Part shown: positions 23,530 through 34,147 of the stretch, one piece after another
How positions within the stretch are numbered: position 1 is the first letter of the stretch
Layout: each line of letters opens with the position of its first letter
Source: Boesenbergia rotunda
Taxonomy: Eukaryota; Streptophyta; Magnoliopsida; Zingiberales; Zingiberaceae
Length of the DNA stretch: 64,000 bases
Direction: 5' to 3'
Assembly (NCBI GenBank): GCA_024364735.1
Contig: JAGFNQ010009501.1
Location: forward strand, 122,170-186,169
Notes under the pieces: model-generated
Told to the model about the DNA's origin: nothing
Database searches by the model: none
The model's input: only the letters and a program-made list of their open reading frames with translations
Made by a program: the position numbers and the translations under genes

Positions 23530-26500
23530 TGATAAGTACCATTTTGTTAATTATTTTAGTTGCTAAAATCCATGTTCGACCCATGTTTTACTTGCTTAAT
23601 TGTGAATTTACCCTAGGTTTTAGAACTTCCTCTTATTTTGGACTTAATTACAAATTTACACATATTTGGATTATTTGGCCACTAAATTTTTGATCTATTT
23701 TTGTAGGCATAAAAGGTTCATGGACCTAGGGCATATTGGGTCAAACTTGAGTCGGAAGTGGACCCAGATCGAGTTATCAAGCTTCGGATTAATCTGGGTC
23801 GTCCGATTCAAAAGCGGCTAGATCTGAGCCATCTGGCACCATCTGAAGTAATCCAAGCTAGGGTTAGGGCTGATCAAGCACTCTGATCAAGATCTGAAGG
23901 TTTCATCCCAATCAGAGCTCATTCAACCGTTGGATCAAGCTCGGAGGGCTCTAGATCGTCCATTCAAAGATTAGGTTGATCTGGACCATCCGTTGCACAT
24001 CTGGAGGATCTGAGCTACCACGAGGCAGATCCTGACCCCTGATCATCATCATCAAAGTTTGGATTAAATCAGAGCAAGATCAGCCGTTGGATTTTCTCCA
24101 AACAATCTTGGCCGTCTATTCTTATGTACTTAATAAAAATTTTGCCACAGCTTCAGCTTCGTCACGTCCTCACCGCAATAGTATCTTCTTCTTCGTTTTC
24201 TTCCTGTTCTTCAGCAAATTCTCCATCTAAGAGGCGCGGCCACTCGATCCTTCATTAGAACAAGTGCTAGGTCAGTGGGGAGAGCTCGCTGAGAAGTTTC
24301 CAGCTTGAATTTTGCCCAAAGACAGAGTTTCGTGAGGTTTCAGTGGCTCTGTTATCTGATTTTGCCAATCTCAGCTGTGCACCATCCTCATTCCATCCGA
24401 GCTATCTGGAGGGGTTCCCTGGAAGGCTCGGAGCGTTCCCAAGTCATCGTTGCAATCCACCACAGGGAGGTTGAAGAAATCGATTGTTGTTTTCAGTTTG
24501 AGCATGGTTTGAATGGATTTGATCGCAGCAATGCATTTTCCATTGATTTGATGAGCTTACGGGTTCGAGGCTCACCCTTGCGTGACGAACAAGGAGTCTT
24601 GAGCTAGGGAAGGATTGAGGAGTAGTTTCATTGGTTAATTTTAGATCTTTAGCCGTAACTTCAATTCTGTCATTTCATTTCTGAATTTCTGAGGCAATTT
24701 CTGTAGTATTTCATTTCTGAACAATTTTTGTTTCAATTAGAGTTTTAATTCAGTGCTTTTATTAGCTAGATTGTTTGTGTAATGAACAAGTGTATTTAGA
24801 TCAGTTTGTTTCGCTGCAATTCATTTCAGAATTTAGTTTCAAGCTTCTGTGCCATTTCATTGTTGCGTATCAGCATCTTTTTCTGCAACTTCCTTAGTTT
24901 TGAATCCCTTAATCTATTTTCAATCCAATTCGTGTCTATTTTAATTCCTGCAATTGAAGACAACCTTGGGTGTGTTGATGTATTAGATCTGCGTTGATTT
25001 CCAGTCAATTCCATTTCTGAACTCTTAGCTGAATTTGTATGCATATCAAACCCCATTTCTGCAATTCTAGTTCCATTTCTGCAAGAATTGATTGATAAAT
25101 GTCTACATCGAGTGTTGGTGTACATCAGGTCTTCAAGATCAATTTTGAAAGGTTTCATTTTGTGCCCCTTCAATCCGAATTTGGCTTGTTTGTTTTTGCT
25201 CTGATCTGTAGCTAAATTTCTGCACTTTTGCCCTGCTTTTCGACATTCATTTCAGCTCTGTGATAGGACAATCTGAGTGAGCAGTTTTTGGCCTGGATTC
25301 CTATTAGTATTGTGAGAGAAGTGTCCTAAGGCAATCGCCTTATGATTGTAATCATTTATTTTAATAAATGAATATTCACTATTTGAGTATACATGCTTGT
25401 GTATTTGATTGAGATCTTAAACTCATTTACTGAATGTCCGCAATACAATTCACAGCATCAGAGAATTTGTGATGAATTCACAACTAGTGATTATCTCTAC
25501 ATGTGCAATTGTGAAGTATTGAAATTGTCCCTAGTCGATGAATTGATAAATACGGACACTATCAATTCTGTTGAGACTAGCATGGGTTATTCTCTAATCA
25601 GCTGATTCCCACTGGCTGGAGACATTGGGATGTCCGGAGATAAACATGAATGCTAGTTAAGGGAACTAGTTCATTGGTGTGACTGGCTGTAAAACTTCAT
25701 ATGGTAATCTACATATAGATATGTCAATGAAGTTCTTACTGCAGCTTAAGTGCGATGTTCCTTTGACTTGCGGTGTTCAAGTCATCTTGGTCATGGAGAC
25801 TTATACTTTGACATCTTAAGCAAACATCTCTAAGGAGGTGTGGACCCAGGATGGTTGGGTATAAGCCGAAGTGGCCGAAGATGTTTGAACAGCCTACAAA
25901 GGATTCACCACTCCTTGCGAGGAGATGTATACCCAAGGCCTATCGTCGGATTGTTACTCGAAGCCTCTGGCCAGAGCATCACATGTTCAGAGTTTGAATC
26001 TCTCAGATACATGAGAGTAACTAGAATCCGTAGGACGAGAAAAATATTGCTTGGGCTAGGTGTGACGTAGTCAGCCTAGTGGGGACTGACACACATAGAC
26101 CGTGTCCTGAACCAAGTGGGTATAAGATGGTGAAGGGAATGGGGCACGACTCATTATAGCTGCTGAAGGGTTTCAGAATTATTTCTGAGGTCAACCATTG
26201 ATCTTTCGATTAATTGGGGGTCATGATGTACTACTAGGTGCCACTCATGATCGTTCTATAATTGGTTGATTATAGACGACCAACATAAATCGAAAGCCTA
26301 TTTAGTCACACGCACTACGAGTAATCCGAGGGATATAAAACAAGTTAAAAATTGGATTTTCCGATCAAGAGAGATAAGTCGAATCTGAATTTTTCAGAGA
26401 TGCATCGGAAGCATAAAATGGTTAAGTCTTTTGAAGACTTATTGGACGAATTAAATGAGTTTAATTCATATGGTCTTGGCTTGGGTTTGGCCGGCCAAAG

Positions 26501-28354
26501 AGGGTCCCCACCCTCTTTGTTTGGCCGGCCACATCAAAAGGGGAGAACCAAATTGTTTGGTTTAATTTATAAAATAAACCAAGTATGGTTTGTTTTATAA
26601 AATTATGGATGATATAAATTTTATAATAAACCAAGGTTTGGTTTATTTTTCATTGAAATTAAAATGAACCATGGATTGGTTTTTTTATTTTATAAAATCA
26701 ATAATGGATTGATTTACCATGATACAGAAATTTATATAAAGGAATTTATATAAAGAAATTTATTTTTCATGGAAATTAAAATGAACCATGGATTGGTTTA
26801 TTTTATTTTATAAAATCAATAATGGATTGATTTACCATGATAAAGAAATTTATATAAAGAAATTTCTTTCCATAAGAAAAAAAAGGGAGACATGGTTGCT
26901 TTTATCATAAATTAAATTATGATAAAAACTTGGCATGATGGAATAAATCATAGAAAAATTTATATGATAAATTTCTTATAAAAATTTATTCCATAAAAAG
27001 GAGACTTGGCGATTGAGAGACTACTATATAAAGGAACCAAGGCAAGGCTTGGAGATCAATCTAAGAGATCAAGGAAACAAGCCCTCTCTCTCTCTCCTTC
27101 TCTCCCTCCTCTAGTGCTGTCGGCCCTAAAAAGGGGAACCCCTTTTGCCGTGAGCTTCAACCACCACCAAGCAGCTGCAGAAGAAAAAGCGGGCGCAACT
27201 CCTTCCTTCCTCCCAGAATCTTGATTCCGTTCTTCGTTTGGTGGTTAGTCTTTCCATCTCTCTCTTGGTATTCTTGTCGTGCCTCTGGAGAATCTAGTAG
27301 TTCTTGTCGGCACGAAACTCGTGGCTTTGCGAAGTCATCTCGAAGAAAACTCGGCGTGGACGCGAATAGAGGCGGAGCTTCCAAGGGACGCTTACGGTTG
27401 GATCTCGTCCCTTCCTTCGAGTTACGCGAGGTACTAAGTAAATTAGTTTACTTTCTGTAAAATTTTAAATGTATGATCATGTCTACACAATATAAGGTTG
27501 CATGCTTAGATGTGTGGTTAAATAATTTGTGAAATTATTTATGCTAAACCTTCCGCTGCACGTAATTAATTTTAAAATTACGAACTCGCATCCATGTCAA
27601 CATGCACCCGGTCCCAACAATTCCTTCATCTACTCTAGCAAATTTATTCACTGATAGACTAGCCTTCTAGCTGATCCGATCAGTATAGTTTTAAGCTATC
27701 AGTGACAGATTTGCCATTTAGCATAGGTTTCTTTTGGCACATTCAGATTTCCTCTTCTTTGGTATCAAGTTAACTTCAATTTTGGCACTTTGTATCAAGC
27801 AAGGTCTCGGTACTAATTGGTATCAAGTTATAAGGTAGCTTTAGCGTGCTATGGTTATTGAAGTTAACTAGAATTGAATTCGGCCATTTCTGAAATCTCT
27901 TTGTATTTGCTTGCTTCCAAAAATTGTATCTAGTGTGTTAAGCTTGTTTGTTTCCGAAAACTGCATTTATCTATTTGCTTAGCCTCTATTTGCAGTTGAA
28001 TTGAGATTGGTTTTCCAAAAATTGGTTGAGTACCTTGTTTGATTCGGTTTACCATTAGTTGAGTCCTTTAGTGCCAACTTCTTGTTTAGTTCATTGGGTT
28101 AAGTTTCTTTTCTTTTCATTTCAATTTTCATTCCTAATTGCAATCCAAATCAAATCACATTCGAAACCCAAATTCATAAACGACACATAAATACAAGCGC
28201 GAATCACACAATATCAACTAGCCCTAGGAAAAACACGACTTGTGGCCCCTTTACTACGTTTTCATATTTTGATTGCAAAAAGGGTTTCCAGATTTTCATA
28301 TAAATATTCTAAATTTGAGACCCACTTTCGTGACAGCCTATTTTGAGTCCATCA
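23530..28354 (+). repeat. C1 5' LTR (interrupted by B2)
   Basis: The pieces 23530-25301 and 27625-28354 give 2502 bp, against 2501 bp for the 3' LTR at 36002-38502. Alignment by eye shows few substitutions and no large gaps, so the element is moderately young despite two later insertions. A TATA-like stretch (CTTAATAAAAA, about 24128) is weak. Confidence 0.9.
25302..27619 (+). mobile_element. B2: solo LTR of family B
   Basis: It ends GGTCCCAACA and is flanked by a perfect duplication ATTCC (25297-25301 and 27620-27624). The left terminus reads TATTAGTATTG where B1 has TGTTAGTGATA, so the terminal TG has mutated to TA. It is 2318 bp, slightly longer than the B1 3' LTR because of extra GGTTTATTTTATTTTATAAA-like repeats at about 26680-26830. 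The uninterrupted C1 3' LTR at about 37770-37790 is the empty site. TATA box at 27024-27033. Confidence 0.92.
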
Positions 28355-28360
28355 AATTTT

Positions 28361-28378
28361 TGGCGCCGTTACCGGGGA
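28361..28378 (+). other. C1 primer-binding site, tRNA-Asp type
   Basis: TGGCGCCGTTACCGGGGA lies six bases after the 5' LTR. It differs by one base from the Athila/Tat-type site complementary to the tRNA-Asp 3' end (TGGCGCCGTTGCCGGGGA). This gives the best lineage clue for family C. Confidence 0.85.
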
Positions 28379-28516
28379 AGCAACTAGTTGATTTGTTTGA
28401 TTTTTGCTTGTGTGCTTATGGGCATATCATTAGATTCTATTTTCTTGTGCTTTATCTTTTGTATACGGTTGCTGCCATTTTTCTTGTTTGTCTTGTGACA
28501 GGGCTGTAGGATCAAA

Positions 28517-29605
28517 ATGTTTCCACCAGAGGACTATACAGAGATAAAAGAGGCATTGATGGAGTTGAAATGTTGGTGTAAGGTGTTGGAATACCAACAA
28601 AGAAATAAAGCGCATTCATCTACTTACCAGAGGCCGATTCAGCCTACATTTCAGCCATCTCAGCCCCAATTTCAGCCTTCCCAGCAATTTCAGCAACCAA
28701 ATCAGAATTTTCAACAGCCCTATTCAAATTTCCAGCAAACAAATCAGTTTTTTCAGCCACCATTACAATAATTCCAGCAACCACAACAATTCCAGCAGCC
28801 ACCACAGCAATTTCAACCGCAATTACAACAACTTCAGCAAGATTTTCAGCCAAGTCAACCAAATTTCCAGCAAACACAGATTGGGCAGCCACTATTCCAG
28901 AGTTTTCAGCCCCAATTTCAGCAATTTCACCCTTGCAACTAGAATTTCCAACCACAAGATCAGAATTTCCAGCCCACTCAATTTCAGTTTTCACCACCAC
29001 AATTTCAACCTCAGATTCAAGATTTCTAGGGCTACAATTCTCAGCAAATTCAACCATCATTTCAGCCAAATTTTCAGCAGTTTAATCAGCCCATTCAACC
29101 ATTTGAGCAGCTCCAACAGCTAAAATTTCAGACTTCACAGCCTACTTACAGTTTTGATCAGCCTTACGTTACATTTCAAGACCAACAGGAGTTCCACACT
29201 AATCAAGGAGGCTTTGAGAATTCTAATGAGAGTGAGGCTTAACAACAAAGGCTGGAGGAGATGTTTCAACAAGTCCTACAACAATAGCAAAGTTTTCAAG
29301 AACAACAACAACAACAAAGGCTTAAAAACTGTGGAAGACAATTAGAACAATTAGTTCATCAAATGAAACAAAGGCAAGCCCAAGAATCAGGACAATTATC
29401 TTCTCAAGCTACTCTTAATTCTGAGAGCCTCGGAGTTGATTTTATATCAGTTCAAGGTGACCCTAGTGCATGGTCAAGTCTATCTTCAAGTGATTTTGCA
29501 ATTTTGGTGGAAGAAGAAGAAGAAATCATTAAAAATAGGGCACCTACAGCATGCATTCCTCCGGAGATTCTTGTTCAAAATTCATTTCCAAATTTTTCAG
29601 CTTAA
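28517..29605 (+). pseudogene. C1 ORF1: Gln/Phe/Pro-rich protein with five nonsense mutations
   Basis: Starting at ATG 28517 there are about 362 codons in one frame, broken only by stops at about 28769, 28939, 29027, 29240 and 29287. Each stop is one C-to-T change from a Gln codon. A short N-terminal stretch (residues 1-32, MFPPEDYTEIKEAL...) is followed by about 190 residues of FQP, FQQP and NFQ repeats, then a Gln-rich coiled-coil-like part (QRLEEMFQQ, RQLEQLVHQMKQRQ) and an acidic end. The coiled-coil part resembles the tail of some Gypsy gag proteins; the rest is not recognised. Its frame continues towards ORF2 after a stop at 29603 and a frameshift at about 29680. A possible splice acceptor (TTGTGACAG) lies at about 28494-28502. 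Confidence 0.6.
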
Positions 29606-29778
29606 GATGAAGAAACTGAAGCTCCACAGGACCCTTCTCATCTTTTATTTTGTGATGATAGTATTATTGATGGTCCTAAATTTCTGATATTGTTGTTGCA
29701 AATATTACAGAAGGAGCATGCATAGGAGATGATTCTACAGGTGTAGGGGATTGCACTAAGCCCCAGGGACCACCACAA

Positions 29779-30960
29779 TTGACTGGTACATTAGAAGATT
29801 CAGAAGATGAACCAGAAAGTGTAGGGACTTGCATGGTGGAAGCAAGAACCCAAGGATCACCTGCTTTAGTTGAGTGTCCACCAGAACCTGAGCCTGAAGT
29901 GGAGCTCGAGCATAATCAGGTGGAGAACACGGATACATCTACTCTTGTAGAACCTCCAGGTATTCTTCAGCACGCTCAGGTATGTATTTCTCCTCTTTGT
30001 TCAGAGAAATTCAGAAAGGTACCTAGTGCTGACTTTATTGGTTATGATGAATTTATTGATATACCTTGTGTAGAAACTGCTTGTGAAAATCCAATAGAGG
30101 TACCAAAAATTGATTTCATTGGTCGTGATGCATTACTTGATACATCTCTTGTAGATATGGATTGTGAAAAAATTTTAGAGGCACCTATAATTGATGTTGT
30201 TTGTTATGATGAATCTCTTGATACTTCTTTTGTGGATATGAATTGTGAAAAATTTTTAGAAGTGCCTGAAATTGATGTTATTTATTGTGATGAATCTCTT
30301 GCTATATCTTATGCTGAGGTTGAATGTGAAAAACTTATGGAGATATCTGAGATTGATTTTATTGGCTGTGACACATTGCTTGATACATCCTTGATGGAAA
30401 ATAATTGTGATATTTCTATTGAAGTGCCAAAAATTGATTTCTTTATTTGTGATGAGTTCCTGGATGCAAATTTTGTAGGAAACAATTGTGAAAAATTTAT
30501 TAAGGCACCAAGAATTGATTTTATTGGATATGATGCAGTTTTGGATACATTTATTGCAGAGACTGATATTATTTTATTTCCTTCTTACCCTGCACGCTTG
30601 AGAGAGGTATTACATGGTTTTGCAGGGTCTAGAAGACTTCTGGAGTGGGTGCTCCATCTGAACAGACTACAGCCTCCTGGAAGAACTTTCAAAAGGCATC
30701 AAGAAGGAGGAGTTGATTTTACTCTAATTCGAAGCACTCCACCTCTGACATGGGTCTTGTACCTAAATCGCCTGCGGCCACTGAAGCAAATTTTTGTAAA
30801 GTTCAAGTATGGGGGAGTCCTAATTCTCTCAGCCACCCATGCTCCTCCACTACCACGATGGAGGCTACTTCTGGATCGACTCCGTCCACCAGAAATAAAG
30901 GGGAGTTTGTTCTTTCTTGCATTTTTCTTCACTTTTATGATTTCTAGAATTTTCTTTTAA
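29779..30960 (+). CDS. C1 ORF2: acidic 27-residue repeat protein with hydrophobic C terminus
   Basis: A 393-codon open frame. Not recognised. Residues 1-85 are an acidic linker (ECPPEPEPEVELE). Seven tandem 27-residue repeats cover 30034-30600, each roughly F-I-G-x-D-x-x-L-D-T-S-x-V-x-x-x-C-E-K-x-x-E-x-P-x-I-D. A conserved block follows (SYPARLREVLHGFAG), then three WVLxLNRLRP-like repeats, then a hydrophobic tail of about 17 residues (SLFFLAFFFTF...). A homologous frame with five repeats occurs in C2 (52027-53294), so selection or recent mobility has kept it legible. The real start is probably upstream: C2 shows the frame extending leftwards, and ORF1 may once have been fused to it. An env-like or gag-accessory role is conceivable from the tail, but is unproven. 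Confidence 0.6.
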   Translation: MTGTLEDSEDEPESVGTCMVEARTQGSPALVECPPEPEPEVELEHNQVENTDTSTLVEPPGILQHAQVCISPLCSEKFRKVPSADFIGYDEFIDIPCVETACENPIEVPKIDFIGRDALLDTSLVDMDCEKILEAPIIDVVCYDESLDTSFVDMNCEKFLEVPEIDVIYCDESLAISYAEVECEKLMEISEIDFIGCDTLLDTSLMENNCDISIEVPKIDFFICDEFLDANFVGNNCEKFIKAPRIDFIGYDAVLDTFIAETDIILFPSYPARLREVLHGFAGSRRLLEWVLHLNRLQPPGRTFKRHQEGGVDFTLIRSTPPLTWVLYLNRLRPLKQIFVKFKYGGVLILSATHAPPLPRWRLLLDRLRPPEIKGSLFFLAFFFTFMISRIFF

Positions 30961-31307
30961 ATTAAGTCCTTGCTAATAAATGCATGAGTAGAGTAGAATG
31001 ACTAGGAGTCATTGTAGATACCATTTTAGTTTTCTTGGAAATTTATTTCTTGTATGTTTGGGAATAAATGTATCCCTTTAGGTTATCTCCATAGCATTTT
31101 AGAGTCTTTTGAAAATAAATTAAATTTGGTTGTTAAAACTTAGGGTTTGAGCTCATGGATGAATTCTTGGATGTTTGAGTACTGCTTTGCCTTAGATTCT
31201 TAATTGAAGACTTGAGATGAATTATTTTTGCCTAATGAGAATTAGCCTTATTTTTGTGACACACATATGTTATTGCACTCTAGAACTTGCTTAGGTTCTT
31301 TCAAAAC
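30961..31307 (+). other. C1 internal region between ORF2 and D1
   Basis: AT-rich, no frame of note. It is homologous to the minus strand of C2 at about 51680-52025, which lacks the D1 insertion. Confidence 0.6.
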
Positions 31308-32089
31308 TGTAACGACCCGGAAAATTCTCTTAATATTTTCTTAAAATATTGAGCATGTTTAGGTAAAAATTAGTATAAATATAAATAAGATTTAATTAGA
31401 CATATTAGCATGATTATGGGTAAGTAATAGTTTAATTTTCCTATTTAATTTGAGAAATTAGGTACTAATGGGCTTTAAATGGGCTCCAAAAGTGGGTATT
31501 AATTGGGTAAAATTTATATAAATATAAAAGAATTTTATTTAGGAATATTGGCATAATATTATGTAATGTGATAGTGACTTGGCATATTAATTGGGTAAAA
31601 TATAATGTTATGTAATGTTCCCTTATGATGTGTAGAGGTTAAGTATAGTTTTTGGGAATTTTTGGAGTACCCTAGGATACCCTAGGGTTTCGGCCAACAT
31701 CAAGAACCCATATGTAGGGTTGAGTTTCAAACCCTAGGTATATGTTGGATGTATTAACATGATTTAAGGGAAATGGATGGTATTTGTGTGAATGTTCACA
31801 TGGGCTAGAGACCCTATAGGTTTCGGCCAAATACCCTAATCGGGTGGAAAGTTAGGATTTATTCCAAGTAAGGGTCCCAATGGCCCTATAGTAAGATATG
31901 GTTAGTGTTTAAGCAATTGATTTGGAGTTTAATGGAATTTCTCCATTTCCCCATGGCCTTGAAGTTTCGGCCAAGAGCAAGATTAAGGAATTGGGTTAAA
32001 CCTACCAAGAGGCTTGAGTATAAGTTATTAAGATGTATAGTAAGGTGAAAGAATTCTATGATAACCAAACCCTTGGTTTATATGCCATG

Positions 32090-33400
32090 AAATATATGCT
32101 AAGTCATAAATGTTTAGACATGTGCCATGATTTATGAATGACATGTAAGTATGCCATGATATATGAATGATATGTATGTATGCCATGTCTTACGAATGAT
32201 ATGTATGTATGCCATGAGTTATGTACGTATGCCATGCTATGTGAATGATGTGTACCTATGCCATGTCTAAGAATGAAAATGATGAATGAAGGTTAAGTAT
32301 GATGAATGAATGAATATGCTAAACGGCACGGTCGATGGTCGACGGTACGACGGTCATAAGGACCGGTAAATGGGCCGGTAGACGGGTCGAGCCGTAACAA
32401 GTTATGTTATGATAAGTATGCCATGAATGACTTATGAATGATGAAGCATGCAAAGTATTTTATTTTATTTTATGGGCTTGTACCGGACCTAAGTAAGGTC
32501 CACGGTTCTGGACTACCGAAGATGCTGTCCACAGTTCGGGACTACCGATGATGCTGTCCTTACGGTTCGGGACTACCGATGATGCTGTCCTTACCCTAGT
32601 AGGTCGAGATTAGCTACCTCATATTTACATAGGGATGCGCGCATATGATGAATGAATGTGGTATAAGCCAGGGCCCAATGATGTTATGATGATGATTTAA
32701 AAGCATGTTTTAAAGATTAAGCATCTTTATATATATATATGCACAGTTGCTACATGCATCCATTCATGTTATGCATTATTTATGAAAAGTATGTTTATGA
32801 AAAGTATGTTCATAAAAGGATGTTTATGCCATGATTTATTTATGTTTATGTCATGATTTTTATGCCATGATTTATTTATGTTTATGCCATGATTTTTATG
32901 CCATGATTTATCTATGTTAATGTCATGATTTTATGCCATGATTTTACTTATGTTCATGTTAGTTTAGGATGCCATGATTTTATGCTAGTTTAGAATGCCA
33001 TGCTTTGATTATGTTATGCTAAGTTAGGATGTCATGCTTCTATTTATGTTCATGTTAGTTTAGGATGCCATGATTTAATTATGCTTATGTTATGTTAGAA
33101 TGCCATTATTTTATTTATGCTCATGCTAGTATAGGATGCCATGATTTTAATTAGGTTATGCCATGATTTTAGGTCCATGCCAAGTATTATGTCATGCTAT
33201 GAATGTTTACGATGTTTATGGATTGTGTTTATGCCATGCTATGAATATTTATGATGTTTATGTTTATGTCATGCTATGAATGTTTACGATGTTTATGTTT
33301 ATGTCAAGTATGATGCCATACATGAATGTTTATGGTTATGTTTATGTCATGCTATGAATATGATGAAGCCATGTCCATGACATGTCGAATGAATGCTAAG
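32090..33400 (+). repeat. Degenerate ATGCCATG/TTTATG repeats in D1
   Basis: Dozens of imperfect copies of ATGCCATGATTT, TTATGTTTATG and TATGAATGAT make up much of this part of the LTR. The spacing is irregular, so it is simple-sequence expansion and not a satellite. Confidence 0.75.
32505..32595 (+). repeat. 29-31-bp tandem array in D1 LTR
   Basis: Three units of GTTCGGGACTACCGATGATG plus CTGTCC and a short tail begin at 32505, 32534 and 32565. D2 has a different tandem duplication at about the same relative place (61742-61812). Confidence 0.85.
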
Positions 33401-34133
33401 TGATGATAAGGATGACGATCTAAGTAAAGCATTAAGTATGCTAATGTTTCATATGCTTATGATTAAGTGACGGATGGTTTTAGTGGGTAGGAAAGAGTCT
33501 TACTAAGCCTGTGTGCTTATAGTCTTATTTTCTTATACCGCAGATCACGCAAGGGGATAATAAGGAAGCAGCAGGAGGGCATTGCAGAATGTGTGTGATA
33601 GTGACTTGGCCAAGAGACCATATGTTTGTTTGTCTTATGATAGAACTCTACCTTTACTACTAAGTACTTGAATATGACTCTATGACATGATGCTAATGTA
33701 TGACATGATGCTAAGTATGATATGATGCTAAAATATGGCATGATGCTAAGTATGATATGATGCTAGGTATAAAGTTAATATGCCAAGTTTCCATGTTATG
33801 ATGGTAGGAATGGTAGTAAGTGCATGTAGGTGTAAGTTTAAAGTTTTCCGCTGCATTATGATGTCTACATGCCTAAGTATGTGAACGTAACGCCGCTTTA
33901 TGGTGGTCTATAAAAAAAAAAAAAAAAGCGGGCGTTACAAAAACCATATTTTATTGATCGGATCACATCTATAGAGTCTAATTCATTTGTTTCCCTTTCC
34001 ACATCAATTTTTAGCAATAATCATGTTTATCCTATTTGTCTTTCCCTATTCCTACTTTTAACCCCATTTTTTCTATGGACTTGTTGTTTGGGATGTTTCT
34101 TAATGTTATTTTGCCCGAGACGGACAAAGATTT

Positions 34134-34147
34134 AAGTGTGGGGGAGT
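34134..34147 (+). other. C1 internal polypurine tract
   Basis: AAGTGTGGGGGAGT is almost identical to the terminal tract at 35988-36000 but lies about 1.85 kb upstream of the 3' LTR. It is conserved in C2 at 51480-51493 (minus strand). Confidence 0.75.

Larger units (their letters stand above)
31308..33939 (+). mobile_element. D1: solo LTR of Tekay-like Gypsy element
   Basis: It runs from TGTAACGACCCGG to GCGGGCGTTACA, 2632 bp, flanked by a perfect duplication AAAAC (31303-31307 and 33940-33944). The C2 copy at about 51684-51700 provides the empty site (ATCAAAACCATATTT on its own strand). The ends match D2 (TGTAACACCCC...GGCGTTACA). Inside are ATGCCATGATTT-type repeats, a 31-bp tandem array and a TTATACCGCAG tract near 33535. 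It has a 16-base A run (33912-33927) just before the terminus. No ORF. Confidence 0.92.

Noticed and set aside
24305..24607. 100-codon ORF in the C1 5' LTR, repeated at 36777-37079
   Set aside because: It is present in both LTRs only because LTRs are duplicates; no motif, and no support from C2.
28644..29069. 141-codon minus-strand ORF opposite C1 ORF1
   Set aside because: It is the shadow of the Gln/Phe-rich repeat. The plus-strand frame has a coherent start, and its stops are explained by C-to-T changes.
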